The translations under genes and the position numbers were made by a program. DNA of 64,000 nucleotides, from NCBI GenBank assembly GCA_964035575.1, contig OZ037871.1, forward strand, positions 1,240,001 through 1,304,000, given 5' to 3'. The notes below the pieces were generated by a model. That model made no database searches. It saw only the letters and a list, made by a program, of their open reading frames with translations, and had not been told where the DNA came from. Below are positions 9,863 to 21,217 of the stretch, piece by piece. The first letter of the stretch is position 1, and each line of letters opens with the position of its first letter. The stretch is from Rhynchopus sp. YZ270_cl-10 (taxonomy: Eukaryota > Euglenozoa > Diplonemea > Diplonemida > Diplonemidae).

Positions 9863-10465
9863 GCAACGTGACGATATTTGTCCACCGAACGAAGAAAAGC
9901 CCCCCACCCCCCATACCAACACGGCACTGATGCTCTGTTTTTTCGTAAAATGACGGTTCTGTGTGTGTTTTACATATTTCTCCAACCACTTCAGCTTCTG
10001 TTTTCACACTACGCACAGTGAGATTCCTTTCCTGAGAAGGGAATACAATACATAACATTATAAAGTGTAACCTTTAGCATTGAGGTGAGTATGCTCGGTA
10101 AGGCGCACATTCATCTCCTTTTAAATTACCGTAAATGTACAAATGTTATGCTGTCCAATATATGGACACCCTAGAGCAATAAAGGACCATACTAGTACTA
10201 ATTAAAATATACTACACATATTTTCTAGACTAGCGATAAAAACATATAGTACCGGTGACAATTATCATACAATACATGTGAGAGTATTTTACAGTGTTCA
10301 GTTACATTGCACATCAAGCCTCGAGTTATTTTTATCCACTGTGCGGTGAAGCATTTGTGCAAGCAACTTCTCTTTGACACCTGGAGTGGAGGTTTGGCAC
10401 TGAAGCCACGTACCCGTTCTTAAGTTTTTTCGACCTCACAGCTCACATCACAACAAACCTATACA
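9863..10465. other. Common spacer between CSD genes 8 and 9
   Basis: An uninterrupted copy of the common spacer, and an empty-site reference for element M (near 10190-10220) and repeat R. It contains the conserved leader directly before the ATG. Confidence 0.7.
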
Positions 10466-10992
10466 ATGGCACACTCTGGAGAGGTTCTGCGCTGGAAGGC
10501 CGACAGAGGGTTCGGGTTCATCAAGTCGGAGGACTTCGATGATGACATCTTCGTTCACCACTCTTCCTTCGGAGGAGGTGACCTGATCGAGGGACGCAAA
10601 GTCACCTTCGATGTGTCCGACGACCGTGGTGGCAAGAAGCGTGCCGAGAACGTCGGTGGAGACGGTGTTGACAAGTCTGGAGATGGCCGTCGTGGAGGTG
10701 GTGGAGGTGGAGGCAGAGGGTACGACGACGACCGCCGTGGTGGAGGTGGAGGAGGCAGGGGATACGACGACGACCGTCGTGGAGGAGGCCGTGACGACCG
10801 TGACCGCCGTGGAGGAGGTGACGACCGCCGTGGTGGAGACCGTGACAGGTACGACGACCGCGACCGCCGTGGTGGAGGCAGGTATGGACTAAATGTTCCT
10901 GTGTCACGTTCCCCAGCCCTGTGAGGGTTGGTTTTACGTCATCCACCCACCCACAATAACACCACATCACTCACAGAGACGACCGCTACTGA
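10466..10992 (+). CDS. Cold-shock/RGG protein gene 9
   Basis: Exons 10466-10881 and 10977-10992 encode 143 aa, identical in plan to genes 7 and 8; the intron is 95 nt. Differences from gene 8 are mostly synonymous in the repeats, so this is a very recent duplicate. Confidence 0.92.
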
Positions 10993-11528
10993 GCAACTAT
11001 CAAAGGGGGCTTACGTCTGAAGGATGTTTGCCCACGGAACATCAAACCCCCACCCCCCATACCAACACGGCACTGATGCTCTGTTTTTTTTCGTAAAATG
11101 ACGGTTCTGTGTGTGTTTTACATATTTCTCCCACCACTTCACCTTTTTTTACACCACACACAGTGTGGGACAGATTCCTTTCCTGAGAAGGGAACACAAC
11201 ATAATACATATAACGCGTTAAAAACGTAAAGTACCCGGTCACAGTTACAATGTAAATAAGTGTTTGGATGACCCTTTCTGGAAGGTATTTTATGCACGTG
11301 TACAAGCCGGCGCATGAAGCCCGGAGTTATTGTTATCCCTCTCCGGTGAAGCATTTGTGCATGCAACTTCTCTTTTGTCATCTGGAGGGGAGTCAGGTTT
11401 GGCACCTCAGAGCAATGTATGAAACGTTGGATGAAAGCGTCGCCCGAAGGTATCATCTGTGGCAGAAGCCACGTACCCGTTCTTAAGTTTTTTCGACCTC
11501 ACAGCTCACATCACAACAAACCTATACA
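10993..11528. other. Spacer between CSD genes 9 and 10
   Basis: A diverged version of the common spacer. Its block 'aatgtatgaaacgttggatg' (11415-11434) is shared with the region before gene 6 (5767-5786). The standard leader with a CACAG acceptor directly precedes the ATG. Confidence 0.6.
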
Positions 11529-12319
11529 ATGGCACACTCTGGAGAGGTTCTGCGCTGGAAGGCCGACAGAGGGTTCGGGTTCATCAAGTCGGAGGACTTC
11601 GATGACGATGTCTTCGTTCACCACTCTTCCTTCGGAGGAGGTGACCTGATCGAGGGACGCAGAGTCACCTTCGATGTGACCGACGACCGTGGTGGCAAGA
11701 AGCGTGCCGAGAACGTCGGTGGAGACGGTGTTGACAAGTCTGGAGATGGCCGTCGTGGAGGTGGTGGTGGTGGAGGTGGGGGCAGAGGGTATGACGACGA
11801 CCGCCGTGGAGGAGGCAGGGGATACGACGACGACCGTCGTGGAGGAGGCCGTGACGACCGTGACCGCCGTGGAGGAGGTGACGACCGCCGTGGTGGAGAC
11901 CGTGACAGGTACGACGACCGTGACCGCCGTGGAGGAGGCAGGTACGACTCCTACAATATATTTTACACTCAACTTCAAAAAGCTTATCTTTACTTTGTTT
12001 TACCAACTTTGCTATGCCTGAAGGCAGTGAACAAGATGCACACACAGAATGCAGCCCCCCTATTGCCTCTGCCCATCCCCTAAGGATTCTGATACTTAGT
12101 GAAATGCATCTCAATGTCAGGTGACAGTGACGAGATTCATGACCACGTCACGGATACTGTTTCTCTGTTCCTGGTAGGTCCTCTCCAGGTTTCCTATGTG
12201 AGACTTTGGGTTTGTTCTTGGAGAGTGTTCCGCCCATAGAGCATGATCAGCACTTATCAAAAGAATGCTTCTTTTTTTTTTTTCGACCCACACACTGCAA
12301 CAGAGACGACCGCTACTGA
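11529..12319 (+). CDS. Cold-shock/RGG protein gene 10
   Basis: Exons 11529-11941 and 12304-12319 encode 142 aa. The N terminus matches genes 3 and 5 in DDVFVHHSSF and EGRRVTFDVTD but has ENVGGDGVDKSGDG like genes 7-9, so it is a recombinant type. The intron is 362 nt, by far the longest of the array, with donor GTACG; its inner sequence is unlike the other introns. Last exon gives DDRY and TGA. Confidence 0.88.
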
Positions 12320-13570
12320 GCAAAGATATAAAAAAAAATAAAACATAAAAAGAACGTTGGTAGTTGAGGCACGTTCATTCCTCGGGATGTGCGGACCTTA
12401 CAACCAGGGTCCTTTTTTAAAGAGCAATACCCCCCCACGTACCCCATTGAATCGCACGCCAGATTTATTTTTATTTTATTCCAAGACCGGAAGGGTGGAA
12501 ATGGGGGCAGGCACAAGGGGTTATTTCTCTGCTGCGTCAGGCCGGAAAAGGCTGTGTTTGGGCAATGCTGATATAGTTTAGGTTTCTGGTACTTGGTACT
12601 TGGGGGTCGATTTGCTTGGTCAGCGTTGGTGGGGTGGGGGAACGGAGCACAGATGCTTTCTGCTATAGGAGTACAGGTGGTGTGGTTTAGAAGGGACCCG
12701 CTGACTCTGGTTTCGTCCTATTTTTTATTTTGTTTTGTTTTTGGGAAATCTGGATTGTACGGGGGTTTAAGCGTCGCAGACTCGCAGGGAAAAATGCAGA
12801 TGTCGTTGATGGGCTTTGCTTCATTCGTGTCCTATGTTTTATTTTTTATTTTTGGAAATTGTTTCGCCATCGTATAAGATTCCTATTGGTCCGGAAGAAG
12901 AAGGCTCTGCATCGCTACTGCAAAAATACGTATTCGATAAATAAAAAGGAAAAAAAGAAAAAAAACGAGAGAGCTGTAATTACGAGAAAAAAAGGGGGGT
13001 TTTTTTACTCCCCGCAAAAGCACACCTTCCGTTATATGGGGGGCACGATTCTAGATGTTCCTGAATTGCGATGGCACTGATGGGATTGCACAAAAAAAAA
13101 AAAAAAAGACCTAAAAAAAGATGCTCAATGCAACATGGCGTCCGAAACCTGCTTTTTTTGGCTCAATTGGTTCAGCACTTCAGATGGGGGTGTTTTTTTT
13201 GGCTGTGGTTTCTTTGTTTTTCGCGGGCTTTTTTTTGGAGGAACAAAAGGATACTCTTCGCAAAACGGAAACAGGTGTGTACTTCCCCTTACCCCCCTAC
13301 CCCCCTTACCCCCCATACCCTTGTTTGCTCCCTCTTCCCCCCCTGATATAGGGGCAAGCCGTAAAAAAAAAGTCTCCCTCAATTCTTTTTGGTACAACAA
13401 ACATGATTTTTTATGATGCTGTGCGATAACGAATATGATAAGGTGACTAAGCACGAGAGGCTTAGGGTCATCTTATAAACTTTTCTTTTTTATCCCACAC
13501 ATTTATCAGAGAGGGCCCCCCCCCTTCCCCCCATCCCCCTCACTCCTCTCCCCTCCCCGTCTGCCTAATA
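12320..13570. other. Intergenic region before EFTUD2
   Basis: No gene recognised; rich in A, T and G runs. It contains a LINE-tail copy at 13418-13491, just before the EFTUD2 leader, and an acceptor-like CAG ending at 13509, followed by a C-rich leader to the ATG. Confidence 0.5.
13418..13491 (+). mobile_element. 5'-truncated LINE copy, 74 bp
   Basis: From TGCGATAACGAATATGATAA through the CTAAGC-ACGAGAG-GCTTAG stem-loop to AAACTTTTCTTTTTT it matches the last bases of ORF2 and the whole 3'UTR of the LINE at 63403-63478 almost base for base. It directly proves that the dispersed tails come from LINE 3' ends. Confidence 0.92.
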
Positions 13571-16500
13571 ATGGATGGAACATATGATGAATTTGGGAAT
13601 TTGATAGGACAGATCGAGGAGAGTTCGTCGGAGGAAAGTTCTTCGTCGTCGTCCTCGTCTGAGGAGGAGGAGGAGGAGAATGCGGAAGTGGACCTGGACG
13701 AGGAGGAGGTACGCCTCGCCACCGGGGAGCTTACGACAGTCTCGGGGAGTGCTGGGGCGTTGGTGTTGCATGAAGACAAGGCACATTATGCTTCCAATGA
13801 AGAGATTTATGGTAAAGATACTCAAGTTCTTGTAGGAGAAGAAGACACGCAACCCATCGAACAACCTATCATCCCCAAAAAGACCACCGTCGACCACCAC
13901 TCAAAGACCAAAGATAAATCCAAAAAACTGAAACACCAGGAGTCCTACCACCATTTTGTGCTTTCCCAGCCGTCGTTGGTGCGTAATATATGCTTTGTTG
14001 GAAACCACTCTCACGGAAAAACCACTTTCATGGATTATCTGATGGGAGAAGAAGGCCGTGTCTGCGACATCCGTTTGGACGAACAAAGCAGGGGGCTTTC
14101 CATTAAAGGGACCCCGGTCTCTATGCTTGTGGAAAATGAGAAGCAGAAGAACTACTGCTTCAACATGATGGACTCTCCAGGGCACATTACTCTGATTGAA
14201 GAGGCTGTGGCGGGGATGCGTCTGTCCGATGGGGTTGTGGTGGTGGTAGATGTGATTGAAGGCCTGATGCTTGGTACCGAGAAGATTCTGACTCTCGCCC
14301 TGCAGGAGGGAGTGCCGATGGTGCTGGTTCTCAACAAAATAGACAGACTCATCCTGGAGCTCCATATACCCCCGCAGGAGGCGTACATGAAAATGCTTCA
14401 TGTCATCTCAGAAATCAACACTTTCATGGTCAAGACGTTCCCTACGGGGTCGAATGGCGAGGTGCCTAGGTTTTCCCCGGAGCTGCATAACGTTGTGTTT
14501 GCCTCCGCAAAGTACAACTATACGTTTACCCTCAAATCCTTTGCCAAGATGTACAGCGATGCGAATGGAGGTAATGTCAACGTCGACCGCTTCGCCGCAC
14601 GCCTTTGGGGGAACATCTTCTACTCCGCAGAGACAAAGAGGTTTACCAAAGAGAGAGAAGATGATGACGACCAGCTTTCCTTTGTTACCTTCATTCTTGA
14701 ACCGCTCTACAAATTGACGGCCATCACGATTGCGGAGGATGGGAAGACGTTGAACGATAAGCTGTGGGAAAGTGCGGGGATCCGTCTCTGGAAGAATGAA
14801 GCCAAGTTGGACGCGGATCCGCTGCTGAAGGTTGTGGCGGGGCGGTTCTTTAACGACGCGTCTGGGTTTGTGCAGTGCGTTGTGGGTGCGATTCCCAGCC
14901 CGCTGGAGTCGGCAAAGCTTCGCATACCACGCATCCTCAACAGCGAGCCCTCACCAGCAACCAAAGCAGCCCTCACCTCATGCGATGCAGCAGGACCCCT
15001 CATGGTCAACATCACAAAACTGCTCTTCCGAGGGGACGGTTCCGGCTTCGACGCCCTCGGCCGTGTCTGGTCAGGTACACTGCATGCAAGGAGCCAAGTG
15101 CGTGTCCTCGGTGAACACTTCTCAGAAGACGACCCCGAGCACGTCGCAATTGCAGAGACGAATAACCTCTGGCTGCCGCAGGTATGTGAATTTTTTAGTT
15201 TCCCGGCAGAAATTTCCAGGGGAGTATAGTGATTTTCATCCTTTGGACTGCCAAATATTTTTTCAAAGGGAAAACAATAAAATCTGTGGGAAAAGGTTGG
15301 TTTGGATACAGTGATTTGACATTCACACCACCACAGGGACGGCATAAGTTGGACGCACAGTCCGCACCTGCAGGGTCGTGGGTGTTGATTGAAGGTGTCG
15401 ATGCGTCCATTATCAAGACCGCGACAGTGTGTGCGCGCGACAGCTCCGAGACAGCGATTTTCACGCCGCTGAACTTTGGGACAAATGCGATTATCAAGTT
15501 GGCTGTGGAGCCGTTGGTGCCGAGCGACCTGCCGAAGATGGTGAAGGCGCTGCAGATGATCAACAAGTCGTATCCGTCTGCGAGCACCGTTATTGAGGAC
15601 AGTGGTGAGCACGTCATCTTTGGAACGGGAGAACTGCATCTGGACTCAATCATGCACGACCTGAGGAAGCTGTTCTCGGACATCGAGGTGAAGGTTGCGG
15701 ACCCCGTGACAAAGTTCTGCGAGACGGTCATTGAGACCTCGGCGCTGAAGTGCTTTGGCGAAAGCAATAACAAAAAAAACAAACTCACGATGATAGCCGA
15801 GCCACTAGATAAGGACCTTGCTAAGGTCATTGAGGCGAAAGGTTTGTACTCCTGTTCCTTACACTTTACACTTTACAACAAAATGCAACACAGAGCTCTC
15901 GCTTGACATGGACAAGAAGACCATCCGCCAATACCTCGAAACTAACTTTGGGTGGGACACATTGGCTGCACGATCCGTGTGGGCGTATGTATTTTTTCAT
16001 TTTTCCCTTCATCTCTGCAGCTCCTTGATGACATCTGCATTGCCACACCTCCCCTCCACAGGTTCGGCCCAGACAGCAACGGTCCTAACATGCTTCTCGA
16101 CGACACCCTGCCCTCGGAGGTATGTCCCCATGACGCTGCAGAGAGGCCACAGTTGGCTACTATTTTGGCCACGAATCGCTGATGTTGTGCGTATCACATT
16201 TTGGTAAGAAACGTGGCTGAACATGAGAGGCTTGCGTTTTTCTATTCAACAAATTCTAAAAAGGTAACAAAGCAATGCACCCACCGTATCACACAGGTCG
16301 ACAGAAAGAGCCTCCTCAGCGTGAAGGAAGGTGTCGTGCGTGGCTTCGAGTGGGCTACACGCGAAGGCCCGCTTTGCGACGAGCAGATCCGCAACGTCAA
16401 ATTTAAGGTATGTATCCACGCTTTATGCGTTATGCTTTCACTTCATCTTCTTATCCTTTTTTTTTTTTCTCCAGCTTCTCGACGCACAAATCGCAGACGA

Positions 16501-17017
16501 GCCCATGGCACGCAACCTGCAGCAGATCCGCCCTACCACACGCCGTGTCGCGTTCTCTGCGTTCCTCATGTCCACACCACGTTTGATGGAGCCTTGGTAC
16601 GAATTCGAGGTGATCTGCCCTGAGGACTGCCTTGCGGGCGTGCAGACGATCATCAGCAGGCGTCGAGGCCACATCGTGGACGAGCGGAAGAAGCCGGGCA
16701 CGCCATTGTTCATTGCGCGCGGGGCGCTGCCGTGTATGGACAGCTTTGGGTTGGAAACCGACATCCGGACACATACATGGGGTCAGGCGTACCTCCAGTC
16801 GTGTTTCTCAGAGTGGCTCCTTGCGCCAGGAGACCCGCTTGACAAAGAGCTTGTTCTCCGCCCCCTCGAACCCTCGCAGCCCACCCTCCTCGGTCGTGAC
16901 TACATGGTCAAAACCCGGAGGCGAAAAGGTCTTGCCGAAGACGTGACTGTAGCAAAGTACTTCGACGACCCACTTCTCCTCGAGCTTGCAAGACAAGAAG
17001 TTGACATTCAGTTTTAG
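13571..17017 (+). CDS. EFTUD2: EFTUD2 / Snu114, U5 snRNP GTPase
   Basis: Six exons: 13571-15181, 15337-15841, 15894-15984, 16062-16119, 16297-16407, 16475-17017; phases agree and give 972 aa, the same length as human EFTUD2. It is the EF-G/eEF2-like GTPase of the U5 snRNP that controls spliceosome activation and disassembly in the nucleus. An acidic Ser/Glu N terminus is followed by G1 GNHSHGKT (near 145), G3 DSPGH, G4 NKID (near 255), then EF-G domains II-V with [30 protein letters not shown] and [11 protein letters not shown] near the end. All introns are GT-AG (52-177 nt). No sign of decay. Confidence 0.96.
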
Positions 17018-18230
17018 GTTAAATTTTTGGGGTTTTTTTTGTAGTGTTGGAAAAAGAGGGGGTGTGTTCGTTCCCTTGAAGTGTGAAGAAAAAAATCTTT
17101 TTGGGAGGGGGTCGAATACAGACAAAAAAGTGGGGAAAAAAGGTGTGAAAATCAGTTATGGGGTATTTCCTGCGGGGTATTGACCATGATGGTTTTTTAT
17201 TTTTGTTGTGTGGTGTTTCTTGGGTTTCGAGGCGATCATGCCTCGTTGTGTTTGCGTGGGGGGTTATTGTTTTCACAGCGTTTGAAAGCAAAAAAAAAAA
17301 AATGCGAAAAAAAAAAAAAATTCAGAGCAAAAAGAAAAACGAAAGAAAAAAAAAAATTGTCTGTGTTAGTTCAGCACGGCAGAACAGGCAAGGACATGTT
17401 CCTCCAGATGGTGTTTGATTCTTTGCTTTTTGGTTTTTTTCTTCTTTTTTTCGGGGGAATTTCATTGGGTATTGGGAAAAAAATCCAAGGGGGACAGGAG
17501 AGGTGCTTACACAGTGAAGTGGCCTGTTGTAAGAACATCGTTATGTAAAAAAAAAACAACTCGTGGAGAGTAATCAAGCAACAAAAAAAATCAACCAGAA
17601 CGGAAGAACGTTTTTTTTTTCTTCCCCCCTTTTTTTTTGGCCTCAAAAAAATAATAGCAAATTCTGTTTCTTTGTCTTGTTTTTTTGTGTCCGAAGGGAT
17701 CTGTTAAAAAGAAATGGGGGTATGGGGGTAGGGGTGGTATGTTCGTTGTACTGAATGTACGCAAAAAAAGATCGCGTCCTCTTTTGTTTCTTTTGTCCTG
17801 ACGCTCTTTCTCAGTATGAGCTCCTCTTTTCCTCTTTTTACATGGTACTTGTGCTTTCATCCGGATGGCTGGCATCGTACGTGGGTCAGTCGGAGGTGCC
17901 TGCATTAATAACTTCACTTTCTTATTAAGCAGAGACTGCGAAGTGTCCGTGAGATCCAAGGAGTTAGGAAATGGTGTGGATGTTCCCAAAATGTTTTCCC
18001 GCAAAGGGCTTCTATAACGGAGGTTGTGTTGGCTTCTCGAGCACGCATACAAAAGGTAGTCCAGGGTATGCGGACCGCGTTGAAAATGCCCACATATGAT
18101 GTGGCTGTCTCACAAGACTTGAGACTTTAATTTGGAACTACTACGGCACATATCAAAACCATCACGCATCACAACCCACAATCGTTATTCACACACCCTT
18201 CAGACAAGACACAACTCCCAAAAACACAAA
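17018..18230. other. Intergenic region with Tail-4 repeat
   Basis: A- and T-run DNA without a recognisable gene. A Tail-4 repeat lies at 17853-17925. An acceptor-like TTCAG at 18199-18203 is 27 nt before the protease ATG. Confidence 0.5.
17853..17925 (+). repeat. Tail-4 dispersed repeat
   Basis: TTTCATCCGGATGGCTGGCA, GGGTCAGTCGGAGGTGCC and ATTAATAACTTCAC blocks recur almost exactly at 22290-22370 and in diverged form at 21240-21330 and 30734-30815. All copies are intergenic and followed by T-rich DNA. Confidence 0.8.
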
Positions 18231-19199
18231 ATGAAGACCGCTCTGTCTGTCCTCGCCATGGCGGCAGCCTCGACTGCCCTCCCCGCGTCGTACGTTGAGA
18301 TGAACGAGGGCCTGCTGTGGGCCAACTTCAAGCAGACCTACAACAAGCAGTACAGCGGTGCCGACGAGTCTGCCCGCCGTGCCGTCTTCAAGAAGAACAT
18401 GCTGAAGGCTGCTGAGCGTGAGGCCGGATCCAAGACCGGAGTCCGCCACGGAATGAACCAGTTCACGGACCTGACTGAGGAGGAGTTCAAGGCGTACCAC
18501 ACCCTGAGCGTGCCCGCCAAGGAGTCCCCGAAGAAGCAGTACACCGAGTCCCAGATCCTGAAGGTGAAGGCCGACTCCGTGGACTGGAGGACCCAGAACC
18601 GTGTGACCCACGTGAAGAACCAGGCACAGTGCGGATCGTGCTGGGCATTCTCCTCGACTGGAGGAATTGAGGGACAGTGGTCGAAGGACAACACCCTGAC
18701 CTCGGTGTCCGAGCAGGAGCTTGTGTCGTGCGACAAGGTCGACGCCGGATGCAACGGAGGTCTGATGGACAACGCGTTCCAGTGGCTTCTGGACAACCAC
18801 AACGGAGACATCGTAACTGAGGAGGCCTACCCGTACACCAGCGGAGGAGGAATCACCGGAAGCTGCAAGTACGAGTCGTCGATGAAGGTCGGTTCCACCA
18901 TCACCAGCTTCAAGGACCTTGCCCACGACGAGGACGAGATGGCGACCTGGATGATGACCAACGGACCGATCTCGATCGCCGTTGACGCGACCTCGTGGCA
19001 GACGTACCAGGGTGGAGTGATGGACAACTGCGAGTCCCGCCAGCTTGACCACGGAGTCCTCGCCGTCGGAGTGACCCCCGACTACTGGATCGTGAAGAAC
19101 TCCTGGGCATCTGGCTGGGGAGAGTCTGGATACATCCGCCTTGCCCGTGGCACCAACCAGTGCCTCCTCAAGAACTCCCCCTCCCACCCGATTGTTTGA
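18231..19199 (+). CDS. Cathepsin-L-like cysteine protease (C1A)
   Basis: Single exon, 322 aa. Residues 1-19 are a signal peptide, about 25-90 an I29 inhibitor prodomain, and the mature enzyme begins near 115 (DSVDWRTQ). Catalytic set: oxyanion Gln131, Cys137 in QAQCGSCWAFS, His274 in LDHGV, Asn290 in VKNSWASGWGESGY. The GCNGGLM block and the EEAYPYTSGGG stretch resemble kinetoplastid cathepsin L. It lacks the C-terminal extension of trypanosomatid enzymes. Likely a lysosomal or secreted digestive protease. An acceptor-like CAG 27 nt upstream fixes the start. Confidence 0.96.
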   Translation: MKTALSVLAMAAASTALPASYVEMNEGLLWANFKQTYNKQYSGADESARRAVFKKNMLKAAEREAGSKTGVRHGMNQFTDLTEEEFKAYHTLSVPAKESPKKQYTESQILKVKADSVDWRTQNRVTHVKNQAQCGSCWAFSSTGGIEGQWSKDNTLTSVSEQELVSCDKVDAGCNGGLMDNAFQWLLDNHNGDIVTEEAYPYTSGGGITGSCKYESSMKVGSTITSFKDLAHDEDEMATWMMTNGPISIAVDATSWQTYQGGVMDNCESRQLDHGVLAVGVTPDYWIVKNSWASGWGESGYIRLARGTNQCLLKNSPSHPIV

Positions 19200-19900
19200 G
19201 TGTTTATTCCACAACAATAGTGCACGTGTCTCGTCTCAAGTGGCTTCACGCACACGCGAGCTGATGACGCAAAGAAAGCACACAGCACAACGTTTCTTTA
19301 TCGTTTTTCCTTTTTATGATTTTATAGACTTGTTTATTCAGATGTCAACCTCGAAATGGATGTAGGACCGCATGGTTGGGGTCCCCTGTGCACCGGTAAT
19401 GTGCCAAAGTACACTGTCACGAGAGGCTTTGAATTTCAAGTCAAATTTATTTATTTCCAGTGTTTGTGCCAAGAGGCGTTGGCACTCACAGCTTCCATTT
19501 ATTTTTTATTTTGCCTGCCTCAAATAGCAGGCACGAACACCACCACTGTCATTTGATGCGAGTGGTACCACCAAAACGTTTTTCCATCGTGTTCCGCTTT
19601 TTGGAACGCTACCACAACAAGAAAAATTACACCACATGTGCAGACATTTTGCACACACGAGGTATTTTTCTTCTGATATTTGTTTACTTTTTACTCTGTG
19701 GTAATAGTGAATATGTTCTTCGCGTGCCCCACACGGCCTCCCTTCTTGAAGGAGTGTGCCTGTGGACTTTTGTTTGTCTCCACTTTGCCATAACACATAG
19801 TACCCCACCCTCAGTTTTCCTGCATCCCCCTCGACCCACCACACACCACACCATTCCAGGTCTTACTTTGCACCGTATATTTTTTCCCCTGCTCTTCACA
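19200..19900. other. Intergenic region with Tail-2 repeat
   Basis: Contains a Tail-2 copy (19332-19460). An acceptor-like TTCCAG at 19855-19860 precedes the next ATG by 40 nt. The reading frame is open upstream of the ATG, but that part has no signal peptide at its start and overlaps the repeat. Confidence 0.55.
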
Positions 19901-21217
19901 ATGCGTACAGCAGTACTGCTATGCACATTCGCTGTGCTTGCACATGCACAAGAGGAGACGAAGTACCCTGGCAACCCAGATGGCGACGGGCGCGCCACCA
20001 TCAACGGCAAGATATCTGCTGAGGTGATGACACGCTACGGAAAGGAAACGATTTCTGGCCGTCTCAGCGCCGCACTCAAGATGGAACGCGCGAACTTCGA
20101 GAAGGGCTTGGTCCAGGTTTCCGGGGTCAACCTTCTGTTCACCGGCGTGAAACAATCCGTCATCACTGGACGCGACGGAAAGCGCCCCACTGGCACCCTC
20201 GGTTTCGCGATTGCCGGCGAAACACAGTACCTCAAGTACGACACAAAGACGAACGTCATCGAAGGCCACCTCCGTGGTACCGTCTCCGCCTCGCAGTTTG
20301 GCGAGCTCTACCTCCCTAAGGAAGAGAAGGGCGGCGACTACGACCAGCCTTCCCAGGAGGCTGTCATCTCAATCCATATCCAGCTCACCGAATCTTTGAC
20401 AGAGGAGGCGTGGAAAGAGGGGACCGAGAAGGAGCCACGCCCGCTCTCTGTCGCAGGACTGCTCAAGCTGGAGGCGGAGGTTGCGTTCAACAAGGATTTG
20501 GATCTCTCCGAATACGTCATTCAGGTTGATCTGCAGCCTATTGTTGTGATTGAGTACATTTGGTGGCCGATGTGGGAGGGTGCAAAGAGGCTTTGCATCC
20601 AGCCGGTGAGGATTGCGTACTACACGATCTCTGGGTGGCCGTGGCAGGTGTCCATTCACTACAGCGGAGATGGGTTGAACTTTGGAATGCCTGGCGCAAC
20701 GACGCAGTGGCGTAAGGCAGATGTCGTCTTCGAGCAGCGTGCGTGGAAGACAGTGTTCAACTCCGACTACGCAACCCTGCTTGAGTCCGAGGAGACCGCA
20801 CTCCGCAATGAAGTGGACGACGATGACTGTGTCGAGATGTTCTTCGTCGACAAATTCAGCCCGCAAGACAACCACGGCGGTGGTGCCACCTGGGGAGGAG
20901 GAACAGCGGACACCAAAATCATCAGCACCGATGAAAACGCTGACTTTGGAGTCGACCTGACCCATCTCGCTCACGAGCTTGGCCACGCAATGACTCTGAA
21001 GCACCCAAACTCAGGCTTCCCAACCGCAGCCTCCCCACACCGCGTGGACGCAAGCACCGGAACACTCATGTGCGGTTCAGGCTTCAACAACGACAACCCG
21101 ACCGTCAACAGCCAATGGAACAAAGACAGCCTCCAGAACCCTCTCTTCGAGTTCACCCTCAAAGTCATCAGTGCAGGTCCAGACTGCATCAACAGTGGTG
21201 ACTGTGGCGCGTGCTGA
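19901..21217 (+). CDS. Secreted metzincin-like metalloprotein
   Basis: Single exon, 438 aa. Residues 1-17 are a signal peptide (MRTAVLLCTFAVLAHAQ). The zinc site is HELGHAMTLKH: His358, Glu359, His362 and His368, a metzincin HExxHxxxxxH with Thr where Gly is usual. A Met-containing segment, STGTLMCGSG, follows about 30 residues later as in a Met-turn. The N-terminal 300 residues match no family I recognise; they are rich in beta-like and Trp-containing segments. Cysteines cluster at the C terminus (DCINSGDCGAC). The start was chosen for the signal peptide and the upstream acceptor. Protease activity is inferred, not shown. Confidence 0.85.
   Translation: MRTAVLLCTFAVLAHAQEETKYPGNPDGDGRATINGKISAEVMTRYGKETISGRLSAALKMERANFEKGLVQVSGVNLLFTGVKQSVITGRDGKRPTGTLGFAIAGETQYLKYDTKTNVIEGHLRGTVSASQFGELYLPKEEKGGDYDQPSQEAVISIHIQLTESLTEEAWKEGTEKEPRPLSVAGLLKLEAEVAFNKDLDLSEYVIQVDLQPIVVIEYIWWPMWEGAKRLCIQPVRIAYYTISGWPWQVSIHYSGDGLNFGMPGATTQWRKADVVFEQRAWKTVFNSDYATLLESEETALRNEVDDDDCVEMFFVDKFSPQDNHGGGATWGGGTADTKIISTDENADFGVDLTHLAHELGHAMTLKHPNSGFPTAASPHRVDASTGTLMCGSGFNNDNPTVNSQWNKDSLQNPLFEFTLKVISAGPDCINSGDCGAC

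Noticed and set aside
1317-12021. Long open frames over the RGG-coding parts of the cold-shock genes in the +1 frame and antisense (Val/Thr/Glu-rich and His/Arg/Gly-rich products)
   Set aside because: They are by-products of the GGN-CGN-GAC repeat codons; they follow the repeat exactly and have no independent start or conservation.
19460-19900. N-terminal extension of the metzincin frame
   Set aside because: It overlaps repeat DNA and an acceptor-like CAG; the ATG at 19901 gives a clean signal peptide.
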